Assembly: GCA_905234665.1 (NCBI GenBank)
Contig: CAJOIV010000001.1
Span: 1-64,000, forward strand
DNA length: 64,000 nucleotides
Source: an uncultured Bacteroidales bacterium
Lineage (GTDB): Bacteria > Bacteroidota > Bacteroidia > Bacteroidales > P3
Direction of reading: 5' to 3'
Every line of letters starts with the position of its first letter. Position 1 is the stretch's first letter. This document shows, piece after piece, positions 24,501 through 33,540 of this stretch. Made by a program: the position numbers and the translations under genes. Below the pieces are notes generated by a model. That model was not told the origin of the DNA. It did no database searches and was given only the letters and a program-made list of their open reading frames with translations.

Positions 24501-27500
24501 GTCGACAGAGTTCTGGTACTGCTCGGTGAGCTGGAGAAGCTGCTCGCGCGACTTGGAGAAGCCTGTGATGAGGTAAGCCTCGGTCTGCTTGCCCGCCTCC
24601 ACATGGATGCGGCGGCGCATGCTCATGACGGGGTCGAGGGTGGTGCCCACAGTGCCCGAAAGGGTGCGGCGGCTGTCGATGATGTCGGGATGCCTCTGGC
24701 TGCCGGCGCGGCCGAGGAACTTCATTCGCGAAGTCTCGTACTCGACAAGGTCGGGCGTTTCGTCGGGGTTCCCGACCCAGAGCTTGTGAAGCATATAGTG
24801 CCGGGAGTCGTTGCCGCTGGGACGGTTGAAGAGGAGTGCCTGGTGCTCGGCATCGTACTCCGAGGTTATCTTCATGGCATTGAAGACGCGGTGTCCCTCG
24901 TCTTCGGCGGCGGGGGCGAGGACCACTTCGCCGTAGGAGGTAATCTCCAGGTCGATGTCGTTGGGCGTATTGTTGGTGAACGTGTAGCGGCGTATCTCGG
25001 CCGAGCGTTCCTTGAGGACGGTAATCTCGGTCTGGGTGGTGATGCCCTCGTCCGTGCGGAGGAACTTGATTTTGTCGCTGGCGAAGCTGACATGATAGCC
25101 AGAGGGCATCACGTCGAGGGGAGCGTAGGTCGCCGACCAGAGACGGTCGGTCCGCAGGTCACGGATATAGAGGTAGGTGCCATAGTGGTCGGCTGATATC
25201 TTGCGATAGCGGTTCAGCAGGATGTCGCGGTAGCGCGAGAAGCCGCTGCCCCGGTCGTTGAGGAAAACGGTATACTGACCATTGCTGATGACGCCAATCT
25301 CGGGGACGTTGGCGATGCCGTCATAATCACGGGCGTCGCTCTCGGTCTGCACCTTCGAGTACTGGTAACGCTTGTACTGCGTCACTTTCAGGTCGATATA
25401 GGGTTTCACCTGTGCCTTTTCCTTGAGGAGGGTCTCCATCGAGCGCATGGTGGCGTCGTGCATGAAATAGTTCTGCAGGCAGTGGTCGCCGAGATAGTTG
25501 GTCAGGGCAGCCAGAATCATTCCCTGATGGTGGGCGTAGTGGGCGCGGACGGTCACGTGGTCCTCCTCGTCGTAACTCTCGAAGAGGCCCATATCGCCGT
25601 CGTACATCCCCAGCCCCTTGAACAGCTGCAGGTTGTCATAGACAGCACGGTCATCTATGCCGATGGTCATCAAAGAGCTGTAGGGCGACACGACGATGCG
25701 GTCGGGCGTGGTGTTCTGGAATTTGAGGTAAGGCACGCCAAAGGCATGGTACTTATAGTTCTGGGCGTCGTCCAACTCGTTGTAAGCGGTCTCCGAGATA
25801 CCCCAAGGGATGCCCGTGAGTTTCGAATTGCGGATGAATGCCCGCTGGGCGCGGATGGCGAAGCTGTAAGTCTCGTCCATCAGCGTGTGTTTGTACGTGG
25901 GGATGAAGATAAGGGGCATGAAGTACTCAAAGAGGGTGCCGTACCACGATGCCACGCCTTTGTAGCCCTTGTATTGCACGAGGGTCTTGTCGAGGCAGAA
26001 CCAATGCTTGTAGGGCGCGTCGCCCTGGGCGATGGTGAGGAACGATGTGAGACGGGCCTCCGAGGCGAAGTTGTTGTAGTGGTAGGGCAGTAGCGTGTGT
26101 GACGACCAGTCGAAACCGATGCTGAAGACATCCAGCTCGGGGTTGTAGAGTTTCGAGAAGTCCGTCTGTTCGATGAGTTTGGCGACCCTCATTCCTAATT
26201 CCTCATTCCTCATTCCTAATTCCGCCAGGAATCCTTTCACCACATAGAGGCAGGCGACGAAGTTGCCCGAGTCGGCGGTGCTGACAAAGTAGTTGGGCAG
26301 TTTCTTCAGGCTGCTTATCTCGTACCAGTTGAAGAGGTGTCCGTTCCATTTCTCCAGCCGCTCGATGGTTTCAACGATATGTCCGATGCGTTTCACCGCC
26401 TCCTCGCGGGTGATGAATCCCAGTTGGGCGGCACTCACCACGGCGGTGAGGGAATAGCCTATATTGGTCGGCGAGGTCTTGTAGTCGGCCTTCTTCTCGC
26501 GGTTCAGCTGGTAATTGTCGGGGATGAGCCAGTTGTTCTCCCAGGTCACAAGGCTGTCGAAGAAGTGCCAGGTGTCCTGCGCCAGCTGACGCACCTCGGC
26601 GGTCTCCTTTTCCGTGAGGTGTTTCTTGTCCTGCGGGAATTTCTTGCCCAGCCAGTACATCAGGAAGGGGGCGCCCACCCAGGCCACACAGGCGAGGGCA
26701 GTGGCGATAATGGCCATGATATCACCGCCGGACAGCTCGCTACGGTTGCCAATCACCATGTAGGTCATGACGGCCAGCACTACCGAGCACACGTAGTTGA
26801 ACCAGAACTTGCCAAGGTAGTCGCCAAGGGTGCCTTTGGTGCTCTTGGCGGCTTCGTCCGAGGTAATCCATGCCAGCAGGTCGTGATGCGAGAACCACAT
26901 ACGGTAGCAGGCGCGGACAAGGGCGTCGGTATACATCCATGCCTCTTTGGGCAGCAGGGCGAACTGGACGAGAGAACGATAGATAATCACCTTGAAGCCA
27001 CGCATAAGGGTGGCGTAGTAGTGGTAGCGTTTGCCAAAGGAGGGCAGCTTGGTAATCTGGCCCAGGATGAAGAATACGATGGGGCTGGCCACCACGATGA
27101 GGGCCGCCAGCAGATACCATGCCGGGCTGATGTGGCTCTCCGTGCCGATGCCCAAAGCATAGCCTACAAGTATCATCACCATGACCGCCAGGCTGAGGAC
27201 GCTCCGGCGCAGGTTGTCGAATATCTTCCAGCGCCCGATGGTGTTGACCTGGTTCTTGACCTTCTCGCCTTTCTCGTTGCGCACTGTGTTCTTCAGCCAG
27301 CCGATAATCTGCCAGTCGCCACGCGTCCAGCGGTGGTGGCGTTTAGCGTCGTCGATATAATTGGAGGGGTTGTCGTCGAAAAGCTCGAGGTCGTTGATGA
27401 GGCCGCAGCGGATGTGGCAGCCCTCGATGAGGTCGTGACTCAGGATAAGGTTCTCGGGGAAGGTCCCTTTCAGCACTTTCTGGAACACACGGAGGTCGTA

Positions 27501-29291
27501 GATGCCCTTGCCGCAGAACGAGCCCTCGTTGAAGATGTCCTGGTAGAGCTCGAAGCTGGCGGTGGTGTAGACATCCAGGCCGCCGAGGCCGGCGAAGAGC
27601 TGCGCGAAGCGGCTCTTGTTGGTCACCTCCACATCCACGTTGACGCGGGGCTGCATGATGCCGTAGCCGGAGTTGACGCGACGTCCGTCATCGCTGAGTT
27701 TGGCACGGTTCAACGGATGGGCCATGGCGCCGATGAGTTTCTGGGCGGAGTAGAGCACCAGCTCAGTGTCGGTGTCGAGGGTGATGATGAACTGTATGTC
27801 GGGTACTGCCCCTTCGCGCCAATGGCTGATAGTCTCGCAGCGGAAACGTTTCTCGCACTCGGCCTCGGTGGTCTGTCCCAGCACGAGGTCGTTGAAGTGC
27901 AGGATGGCTCCACGCTTGCGTTCGTGGCCCAGCCAGGTCTGCTCGCCCTCGCTCCATGCGCGGCGGCGGTAGACGAAGTTGAAGATGGGGGCACCGTATT
28001 TCTCGTTCAGCTCTTTGACTTTGGCGAGGCCGGCCTCGACCACCTCGTCGTCCCACGGGGCGTCGGCCTCCTTGTAGGAGGCGGCGTCGCCGATGAGGGT
28101 GTAGTAGAGGTTCTGCGGACGGCTTTCAAGACGCTGGAAAGCACGGTTCCCGCCATTCGGGTCGGGCCCTGCGCTTGAGGCCCGGTTGATATTGGAGAGG
28201 TAGTAGACCTCCAGCTGTTCGAGCAGTTCGACGGTCTTCGCCTTGTTTTTCAAGATGGTGGGCATGATGACCATCGTGGCGTATTCCTTGGGGATAAGTC
28301 CGTCCTTAAACTTAATCTTGAAGGTATTGACGGGCTTGTGTATGCGGTAGAGCAGCTGGTTGAAGAGGTCTATCACCACTTGGCTCATGGGCACCAGCAT
28401 CAACACCGCCAGCAGCGCCGTGATCCACGACCAGCCGCCTGTGGCCCACCATGAGAAGGCCACACCTATGGCTGCGGAGGCCAACGCGACAATCCATATA
28501 TACCAATGGGCGCGGGCGTTCCAGCGTTTGGGCGGGAACAGCTGCCAGCCCACATGCTCCTCCTTCTCGTCGGCCTTCTCCACAAGTTCCTTCACCAGGT
28601 CGTACTCCTTCATACCGCGTTTCTTGGCCAGGCGCACTATCTTGGCGCGGTAGTCATCCTTGGTGCGGTCGTACATCTGGTCGTACATCCCGCATTTCTC
28701 GCCCTTGAGCATGCGCTCGGAGAAACTGACGGCATCCAGCAGTTCGGCCATCGGCAGCTTGGTCATCTTCTTCAACGAGTTGAAGAGGTTCATGATCATC
28801 AGGTTCTGCCGCGACGCCTCGTTCAGGTAGTCCATGCTGGCGTTGCTCTTGTCGGTCAGCATGTAGTGATAGGCCTTTGTCTCTTCCATCTGGCGGCAGA
28901 GGCCCGCCAGTTCCTTGATGAGCACGTGCTTCACCAACGGCAACAGGGCGCACACCTCGGGGTATGTCAGATAGTCTTTCTGTTTCACCTGCACCTGACT
29001 CAGGTAGCGGAACAGGAGACCCTTGTCAATCTGGTAGTGGCACTTTTTCAGGAAGCCCAGCAGCAACTGCTCCAGCGTCGCGATGCGCTTCATGCCGATG
29101 CGGCGGAATTCGCGGCTCTTCAAGTCCACCTTCATCACCTTCTCCTGCTCGCTGATCATGTAATAATTGTCGAGCACCCATTCGTTGGTGCTTCCCACGA
29201 GCCGCTGGCTCTTGGTCTCTTCGACCAAAAGCATATAATACCTCGTTATCTCAGTAACACTCTCTTTGAAAGTTCTGTAAGTACTCTTCAT
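21576..29291 (-). CDS. ndvB: NdvB/ChvB-type cyclic beta-1,2-glucan synthase, copy 1
   Basis: 2571 residues from the ATG at 29291, with a -7 box 30 bases upstream. Order: N-terminal region (1-250), first membrane pair (about 255-310), GT84-type glucosyltransferase (TLDTDTELV, HDLIEGCHIRCGL, KRHHRWTRGDWQI), further membrane helices, a glucoamylase-like domain, GH94 supersandwich domains and a GH94 phosphorylase-type catalytic domain (GCGDWNDGM and GRGESVW). Such enzymes build and cyclise beta-1,2-glucan at the inner membrane. Copy 1 differs from copy 2 by an in-frame GC-rich insert (SAGPDPNGGNRAF) and holds a five-unit heptamer array (AELGMRNEELGMR). No dedicated exporter gene is adjacent. The exact product is inferred. 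Confidence 0.9.
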   Translation of the reverse strand: MKSTYRTFKESVTEITRYYMLLVEETKSQRLVGSTNEWVLDNYYMISEQEKVMKVDLKSREFRRIGMKRIATLEQLLLGFLKKCHYQIDKGLLFRYLSQVQVKQKDYLTYPEVCALLPLVKHVLIKELAGLCRQMEETKAYHYMLTDKSNASMDYLNEASRQNLMIMNLFNSLKKMTKLPMAELLDAVSFSERMLKGEKCGMYDQMYDRTKDDYRAKIVRLAKKRGMKEYDLVKELVEKADEKEEHVGWQLFPPKRWNARAHWYIWIVALASAAIGVAFSWWATGGWSWITALLAVLMLVPMSQVVIDLFNQLLYRIHKPVNTFKIKFKDGLIPKEYATMVIMPTILKNKAKTVELLEQLEVYYLSNINRASSAGPDPNGGNRAFQRLESRPQNLYYTLIGDAASYKEADAPWDDEVVEAGLAKVKELNEKYGAPIFNFVYRRRAWSEGEQTWLGHERKRGAILHFNDLVLGQTTEAECEKRFRCETISHWREGAVPDIQFIITLDTDTELVLYSAQKLIGAMAHPLNRAKLSDDGRRVNSGYGIMQPRVNVDVEVTNKSRFAQLFAGLGGLDVYTTASFELYQDIFNEGSFCGKGIYDLRVFQKVLKGTFPENLILSHDLIEGCHIRCGLINDLELFDDNPSNYIDDAKRHHRWTRGDWQIIGWLKNTVRNEKGEKVKNQVNTIGRWKIFDNLRRSVLSLAVMVMILVGYALGIGTESHISPAWYLLAALIVVASPIVFFILGQITKLPSFGKRYHYYATLMRGFKVIIYRSLVQFALLPKEAWMYTDALVRACYRMWFSHHDLLAWITSDEAAKSTKGTLGDYLGKFWFNYVCSVVLAVMTYMVIGNRSELSGGDIMAIIATALACVAWVGAPFLMYWLGKKFPQDKKHLTEKETAEVRQLAQDTWHFFDSLVTWENNWLIPDNYQLNREKKADYKTSPTNIGYSLTAVVSAAQLGFITREEAVKRIGHIVETIERLEKWNGHLFNWYEISSLKKLPNYFVSTADSGNFVACLYVVKGFLAELGMRNEELGMRVAKLIEQTDFSKLYNPELDVFSIGFDWSSHTLLPYHYNNFASEARLTSFLTIAQGDAPYKHWFCLDKTLVQYKGYKGVASWYGTLFEYFMPLIFIPTYKHTLMDETYSFAIRAQRAFIRNSKLTGIPWGISETAYNELDDAQNYKYHAFGVPYLKFQNTTPDRIVVSPYSSLMTIGIDDRAVYDNLQLFKGLGMYDGDMGLFESYDEEDHVTVRAHYAHHQGMILAALTNYLGDHCLQNYFMHDATMRSMETLLKEKAQVKPYIDLKVTQYKRYQYSKVQTESDARDYDGIANVPEIGVISNGQYTVFLNDRGSGFSRYRDILLNRYRKISADHYGTYLYIRDLRTDRLWSATYAPLDVMPSGYHVSFASDKIKFLRTDEGITTQTEITVLKERSAEIRRYTFTNNTPNDIDLEITSYGEVVLAPAAEDEGHRVFNAMKITSEYDAEHQALLFNRPSGNDSRHYMLHKLWVGNPDETPDLVEYETSRMKFLGRAGSQRHPDIIDSRRTLSGTVGTTLDPVMSMRRRIHVEAGKQTEAYLITGFSKSREQLLQLTEQYQNSVDIDHAFSTASVFNNMRTTLSLLKGSQMRLYNNIAKYMAQTATLDNNRNEYLAANTLSQSGLWRFGISGDLAILLMEIDDVEKSGFAKEMLRAFEYYKIHGLRLDLVFINDANERDREGLKHYINNLANTEYLWAPHTDAGHVYVLDGGNVTPAERALLRTVARLTFNTHERIEQQLARWEAANQHYQDKIEHPLLRPRKEHRLWSHLAYYNQYGGFDRDGRDYVVTNTCTPTPWVNVIANAGGDRDRQGANGSCGGGVFGCVVSSTMAGFTFAHNAQQFKLTGWSNDMVRDNASEKLLINKRQFLPATARHGQGFSAFDADYDDMTVKVRLFVAVDRMEKYYQIKVENKTAEPMHVELDMVYKLVLGVTEEKTARYLYSRWDKETNSMYVRNVYHPVYRDTTLRITASEPLVDVSLDYPNRKRLGMAIDVPAQGGKEVAFIMSVSPSGETDSTVATTVPAINAEFARVEAFWEEKLSTIQIETPDTSFNYMLNRWYLYQVYSSRLFARAGFYQVGGATGFRDQLQDVMSVLYSDPAYARRQILDHAAHQFAEGDVLHWWHETMHFGARTTFSDDYLWLPFVTYQYVKVTGDTSILTEQVPFCQADQLAPSEAERGMNYASSQPLSMMENAVPDAGFEYVTLYEHLRRAVNRAMSRMGVHGLPLMGCGDWNDGMSRVGVEGRGESVWVAFFLCDILPKMQKLTETTPGADLSWCEELTTFRTRLVDALQKNAWDGAWFLRAFYDNGQSMGSRNNTECQIDLISQAWSILTDVATPEQKASVMRETDNRLVNREHEIIQLLTPPFQNSQPSPGYIMNYPAGVRENGGQYTHGAMWYIMAQLKEGRYDMGYFLYSLINPIHRTQTLADVLKYKVEPYCIAADIYSNPQHPGRGGWTWYTGSASWAYKTGIENILGLHKQGSELTIDPCVPSEWPSFTVQYRYGNTLYTIHYQRSEVPDFATRTIALVDDGQPHELIVH
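26188..26222. repeat. Heptamer array inside glucan synthase copy 1, five units
   Basis: Units CTCATTC, CTAATTC, CTCATTC, CTCATTC, CTAATTC (35 bp), read on the minus strand as ELGMRNEELGMR. Confidence 0.9.
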
Positions 29292-29320
29292 ACCCGTTAT
29301 TTGTTGCGTTATCAAGGGTA

Positions 29321-29328
29321 CAAAGATA
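29321..29328 (-). promoter_or_regulatory. -7 box of glucan synthase copy 1
   Basis: Minus-strand TATCTTTG, 30 bases upstream of the ATG. Divergent from the patatin promoter 43 bp away. Confidence 0.8.
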
Positions 29329-29370
29329 CGCTTTTTTTTTAGAATACATACTTTATTGAAGGATTTTGTG

Positions 29371-29378
29371 TATCTTTG
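29371..29378 (+). promoter_or_regulatory. -7 box of the patatin-like gene
   Basis: TATCTTTG with TTG at 29357, ahead of the ATG at 29418. The TTG spacing is short, so the -33 element is uncertain. Confidence 0.75.
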
Positions 29379-29417
29379 TCTCGCGCTTCACGTTGAGCCA
29401 AACCAGAACAAACAATT

Positions 29418-31781
29418 ATGGATAAGCATCTTGCGCACTCTCTTCGCAATAAAATTCTCCGCCCGTCGACTGTCGTGGCGTTCATTTTTCTCTTGTGCTG
29501 CTGTCCTGGAGGATTGCGGGGGCAGGAGCTGACCTATGGGATGGACCCGGCGCTTGACTCGGTGGCTTTTGCCCGATTCCGCACACGGATGGACAGCATC
29601 CGCCAGCACCGTCCCACGGTGGCTCTCGTGCTCAGCGGCGGCGGCGCCAAAGGTGCGGCCCATATCGCTGTGCTGCAACACCTCGACAGCATCGGCCTGC
29701 GCCCCGACCTCATTGTCGGCACCAGCATCGGCGGACTTGTGGGCGGACTCTACTCCTGCGGCCACAACGGCAAGGAGCTCGAGAAGCTCTTCCTCGCCCA
29801 ATCGTGGGACACCCTCTTGCGCGACCTCATCTCCACCCGCTACGATGCCTTGACTCAGAAAGACTTCGATGCCCGCTGCCAGATATCCCTCCCCTTCGGC
29901 CATCTGAACCGCGACTTCTTCGCCCAACGCGGCCGCGAGAGGAACTTCCGCCGCAACATCCTCGTCAGCGGCGCGGTGCAAGGACAGAACGTCTCCAACC
30001 TTCTCGGGTCGCTCATCATAGGGCACGCCGACGAGTGCAACTTCCTCGACCTCCCCATCCCCTTTGTATGTGTGGCCACCGACATGGTCTCCGCCCGCCC
30101 CAAGATATGGCATTCGGGCAGTCTGGCCGTGGCGATGCGCTCCACGATGTCCATCCCCGGACTCTTCAGCCCGGTGAAAACCAACGACATGGTGCTGCTG
30201 GACGGTTCCATGCGCAGCAACTTCCCCGTCGAGGTGGCACGGACGCTGGGGGCCGACACGGTGATAGGCGTCGACATCTCGGCCCCGTCGCTGCAGGCCT
30301 ACGAGATGAACACCCTGGTGGACATCATCGCCCAGACTACCGACGTGCTGGGTCGCGAGACCTACGACGCCGCTGTGCGCAACACCGACATATACATACG
30401 GCCCGACCTGCGCGAGTTCTCCCTCCTGAGTTTCAACGAGGCCGACATCCGCTCCATGATACAGCGCGGCCGCACGGCCGTAGGCCAAGCCACACCCCGC
30501 CTCGCCACCCTCAATGCCGATTATCGTCAGCCGGACACCGGCCAATTCTCAATTCCCAATTCTCGACTCTCAACTCTTGATACCATCCCCATTGCCGCCG
30601 TCAGTTTCATCGGCATCGACAACAAGGCCAAGACCTATCTGCTGCATCTTCTCAACCTCGGCGACCGCGTCACTGTCGGCGACGTGGAGGACGCCGTCGA
30701 TGTGATGATGGGCACCAAAGCCTTCGGGATGGTGACCTACCAGTTCATGGGTCCCCGCCCACCCTACATCCTCCAGTTCACCTGCCAGCCCTCGGCCGTC
30801 AACACACTGGGCGTAGGTGTCCGTTTCGACACCCCCGAAATGGGTGCCATACTCCTGCAGGTGGGCTTCAACACCCACAGCCTCACCGGCAGCCGCGCTC
30901 TTATCGAAGGACGCCTCGGACAGCGTTCCTTGCTCAAGGCCACCTACGGCTTCCGCAGCCGCGACGGCCTCGGATTCGGGGTCTCCGCCTCGACAGAGCA
31001 CATACGCCACGGCAGTTTCTCATGGGAGGAATACGACTACCAGACCAGTTTCCGCCACAACCGTGGCGAGACCTTTCTCGATGTCTCCTCATGGAAGAAG
31101 TACAACCTCCGCGCCGGCGTCCTCATCGACCACTGGCACCTCTACTCTTTCCTGTCCGACAACAGTCTCCCCGGCATGGGATTGGACTCCCTCGGACACG
31201 ACAATGCCTACTTAGCCCTCTTTGCACAATCGCGCTCCGACACCTACGACGACCCCTACTTCCCCACCAAGGGACTCCGTTCCGACCTCCAGGCCCGCTT
31301 CTTTTTCCCGGCTTTCATCATGCCGACACCCTTCTTCTACACACTCTCGGGCAACATCGGTGCGGCGCTCTCGACCGGCCGCTTCACATTCCAGCCCTAC
31401 GCCGCCGCGCGCTATGTCAGCATCACTTCCGCCCCCTACATGAACGCCCTGTCGGTCACCGCCTCCTCACGCATTTTCGAGCATCAGATTCCTTTCATAG
31501 GACTTGGCGACGCCGTAATCTGCCAGCGGCTAATATCGACGGCGGGACTTTCCCTTCGGATGAATGTAACTGGCAAACATTACATTGCGCTCCTCGGCCA
31601 GGCACTGCACCAGAGCGACGAACTCTACAGCCACTTCCTCGCCGACCGTTCCTCGTCGGCCCTGGGCCTCGGCCTCGAATACGCCTACCGCTCGCCCGTG
31701 GGACCCTTGCGCCTCATAGGCCACTGGTCCACCTTCGACCACAAATTCGGCCTGCTCCTCAACCTCGGCGTGGACTTCTAA
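29418..31781 (+). CDS. Patatin-like phospholipase fused to POTRA and outer-membrane barrel (PlpD/type Vd-like)
   Basis: 787 residues. A signal peptide (about 1-36) is followed by a patatin domain (about 65-270) with the oxyanion loop SGGGAKGAAHI, the nucleophile elbow GTSIGG and the catalytic Asp in DGSMRSNFPVE. A POTRA-like segment (about 390-460) and a C-terminal BamA-like 16-strand barrel (about 470-787, ending LLNLGVDF) follow. This is the layout of type Vd autotransporters such as PlpD and of FplA, which carry a lipase domain across the outer membrane. A five-unit heptamer array (FSIPNSRLSTL) forms the link between patatin and POTRA. Whether the lipase is released is unknown. Confidence 0.9.
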   Translation: MDKHLAHSLRNKILRPSTVVAFIFLLCCCPGGLRGQELTYGMDPALDSVAFARFRTRMDSIRQHRPTVALVLSGGGAKGAAHIAVLQHLDSIGLRPDLIVGTSIGGLVGGLYSCGHNGKELEKLFLAQSWDTLLRDLISTRYDALTQKDFDARCQISLPFGHLNRDFFAQRGRERNFRRNILVSGAVQGQNVSNLLGSLIIGHADECNFLDLPIPFVCVATDMVSARPKIWHSGSLAVAMRSTMSIPGLFSPVKTNDMVLLDGSMRSNFPVEVARTLGADTVIGVDISAPSLQAYEMNTLVDIIAQTTDVLGRETYDAAVRNTDIYIRPDLREFSLLSFNEADIRSMIQRGRTAVGQATPRLATLNADYRQPDTGQFSIPNSRLSTLDTIPIAAVSFIGIDNKAKTYLLHLLNLGDRVTVGDVEDAVDVMMGTKAFGMVTYQFMGPRPPYILQFTCQPSAVNTLGVGVRFDTPEMGAILLQVGFNTHSLTGSRALIEGRLGQRSLLKATYGFRSRDGLGFGVSASTEHIRHGSFSWEEYDYQTSFRHNRGETFLDVSSWKKYNLRAGVLIDHWHLYSFLSDNSLPGMGLDSLGHDNAYLALFAQSRSDTYDDPYFPTKGLRSDLQARFFFPAFIMPTPFFYTLSGNIGAALSTGRFTFQPYAAARYVSITSAPYMNALSVTASSRIFEHQIPFIGLGDAVICQRLISTAGLSLRMNVTGKHYIALLGQALHQSDELYSHFLADRSSSALGLGLEYAYRSPVGPLRLIGHWSTFDHKFGLLLNLGVDF
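30543..30577. repeat. Heptamer array in the patatin/POTRA linker, five units (CAATTCT type)
   Basis: Units CAATTCT, CAATTCC, CAATTCT, CGACTCT, CAACTCT (35 bp), in frame. Confidence 0.9.
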
Positions 31782-31783
31782 AG

Positions 31784-31818
31784 AACTGTAAGCTGTGAGT
31801 TTTGAGTTTTGAGTGGGG
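31784..31818. repeat. Heptamer array downstream of the patatin gene, five units
   Basis: Units AACTGTA, AGCTGTG, AGTTTTG, AGTTTTG, AGTGGGG, beginning two bases after the stop codon and ending four bases before palindromic element copy D. Confidence 0.8.
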
Positions 31819-31822
31819 CGCC

Positions 31823-31874
31823 AGCCACTCCTCCCCTAAGTTAGGGGAGGTGCCCGAAGGGCGGAGGAGTGTGT
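31823..31874. repeat. Palindromic repeat element, copy D (half-size, one palindrome)
   Basis: Contains one CTCCCCTAAGTTAGGGGAG palindrome and the conserved GAGGAGTGTGT right end, between the patatin and rsmG genes. Confidence 0.88.
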
Positions 31875-31885
31875 CTTTCAATTCC

Positions 31886-32506
31886 CTAGAGCGGCATCCA
31901 GATGACCTTTTTGGTCTCGAAAAACTCCTCTTCGTAGAAGTCGGTGATGTCCCATGTGCGGACTTTCTTTCGGAAGGGAGCCAGCTCGGCGGTGAGATCG
32001 CCGCCCTTGAGGTAGAGGATGCCGTTGCGCAGATTGTGGAAATGGCAGTCCGACACTTTCCCCCGCACCCACTTGGTGAATTCCGACAGGTCGGTGACGG
32101 CACGAGAGACGATGAAGTCGAACTCCCCTTCGACTTGCTCTGCGCGGATTTGCTCGGCGCGGGCGTTCTCGAGCCCGAGCTTGTCGATGACATCGCTCAC
32201 CACCTTGATTTTCTTTCCGATGGAGTCGACCAGGAGGAATCGAGCATGGGGGAACATGATGGCCAACGGGATGCCCGGGAAACCGCCGCCGGTGCCCACA
32301 TCGAGCACTTCGGCCATGGTCTTGAAGGGCTGCACCTTGGCGATGGCGAGGCTGTGGAGGACGTGGTGCTCATAGAAATGCTCCATGTCCTTGCGCGAGA
32401 TGACGTTGATCTGGGCGTTCCACTCCTCATACAAAGGCAGCAGGGCGGCAAACTGTTCCCTCTGCCGCCCCGTAATCTCCGGGAAGTATTTCAGAATGAG
32501 ATCCAA
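31886..32506 (-). CDS. rsmG: 16S rRNA (guanine-N7) methyltransferase RsmG
   Basis: 206 residues. Methylates N7 of G527 (E. coli numbering) in 16S rRNA. Shows the SAM-binding VLDVGTGGGFPGIPLAI and the conserved SRAVTDLSEFTKW segment. The family N-terminus M-x-LILKYFPE fixes the start at a TTG codon (minus strand 32504-32506). That TTG is the first unit of a heptamer array, so the repeat supplies the start codon. No in-frame ATG is available nearby. The unusual start and lack of a leader suggest weak or coupled translation from the upstream rpoD. Confidence 0.93.
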   Translation of the reverse strand: MDLILKYFPEITGRQREQFAALLPLYEEWNAQINVISRKDMEHFYEHHVLHSLAIAKVQPFKTMAEVLDVGTGGGFPGIPLAIMFPHARFLLVDSIGKKIKVVSDVIDKLGLENARAEQIRAEQVEGEFDFIVSRAVTDLSEFTKWVRGKVSDCHFHNLRNGILYLKGGDLTAELAPFRKKVRTWDITDFYEEEFFETKKVIWMPL

Positions 32507-32538
32507 TTCTCAATTCTCAATTTTCAATTCTCAACTCT
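32504..32538. repeat. Heptamer array, five units, spanning the entire rpoD-rsmG gap
   Basis: Units CAATTCT, CAATTCT, CAATTTT, CAATTCT, CAACTCT (35 bp). The rsmG TTG start is the CAA of unit 1; the rpoD stop (minus strand 32537-32539) overlaps unit 5. Confidence 0.92.
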
Positions 32539-33397
32539 ACAGGTACGCCTGCAGGTGTTTGCTCTTGCTGCTGACGCGAAGGCGTTTGATGCCTTTCTCC
32601 TTGATTTGGCGGACACGCTCGCGTGTGAGGCCGAACTTCATGGCAATCTCGTCGAGGCTCAGGGCGTGAGGCATGCCGATGCCGAAGTACATCTTGATGA
32701 CCTCGCGCTCATACTCGGTGAGGGTCGAGAGGGCGCGCTCAATCTCTTGCGAGAGTGACTCCTGCATCAGGGCGCTGTCGGTGGGCGGGGTGTCCTCGTT
32801 GGGCAGCACGTCGACGAAGTTCACGTCCTCGTCGGCCACGAGGGGTGCGTCGATGGAGATGTGGCGGCCCGAGATGCCGAGGATGCTCTTGATTTTCTCC
32901 TCGGGGATGCCGAGCATCTCGGCCAGCTCCTCCTCCGATGGCGGGCGCTCGAGTTCCTGCTCGAGACGGCTGATTTCCTTCTTGAGTTTGTTGAGGGCTC
33001 CGAGCTGGTTGGAGGGCAGGCGCACGATGCGCGAGTTCTCGGCGATGGCCTGGAGGATGGACTGGCGGATCCACCACACGGCATAGGAGATGAACTTGAA
33101 GCCACGGGTCTCGTCGAAACGCTTGGCGGCCTTGATGAGACCGACATTACCCTCGTTGATCAGGTCGGGCAGGGAGAGGCCCTGGTTCTGGTACTGCTTG
33201 GCCACAGAGACAACGAAACGCAGGTTGGCCTTCGTCAGTCGGTCGAGCGCGGCCTGGTCGCCTTGCTTGATGCGCTGGGCCAGCTGCACCTCTTCCTCGG
33301 GCGAGAGAAGCTCCTCGCTGCATATATCCTGCAGGTACTTGTCCAACGACTTAATGTCTCTGTTAGTGATAGAATGGGTAATTTTCAGTTGTCTCAT
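32537..33397 (-). CDS. rpoD: Primary RNA polymerase sigma factor RpoD (Bacteroidota type)
   Basis: 286 residues from the ATG at 33397 ([14 protein letters not shown]), the standard N-terminus and length in Bacteroidales; the longer ORF start is rejected. Region 1.1 is absent. Regions 1.2 ([24 protein letters not shown]), 2 ([48 protein letters not shown]), 3 and 4 ([34 protein letters not shown]) are complete. It recognises the -33 TTG/-7 TAnnTTTG promoters found throughout the window. The 438-bp upstream gap has a large repeat hairpin and no clear -7 box on this strand. Confidence 0.95.
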   Translation of the reverse strand: MRQLKITHSITNRDIKSLDKYLQDICSEELLSPEEEVQLAQRIKQGDQAALDRLTKANLRFVVSVAKQYQNQGLSLPDLINEGNVGLIKAAKRFDETRGFKFISYAVWWIRQSILQAIAENSRIVRLPSNQLGALNKLKKEISRLEQELERPPSEEELAEMLGIPEEKIKSILGISGRHISIDAPLVADEDVNFVDVLPNEDTPPTDSALMQESLSQEIERALSTLTEYEREVIKMYFGIGMPHALSLDEIAMKFGLTRERVRQIKEKGIKRLRVSSKSKHLQAYL

Positions 33398-33540
33398 AAA
33401 TCCGCTTTTTTTATCCTTTTTTACCCATGTAACGCGGAATTGCCGAAAATGTTTCATGGAAAAGAAAAAAAGTTTTATTTTCATTTCCCTCTCCATTGCC
33501 GCCCCCTCGCCGACGCCTCGTAACGGAGTTTTTTCTTCCA

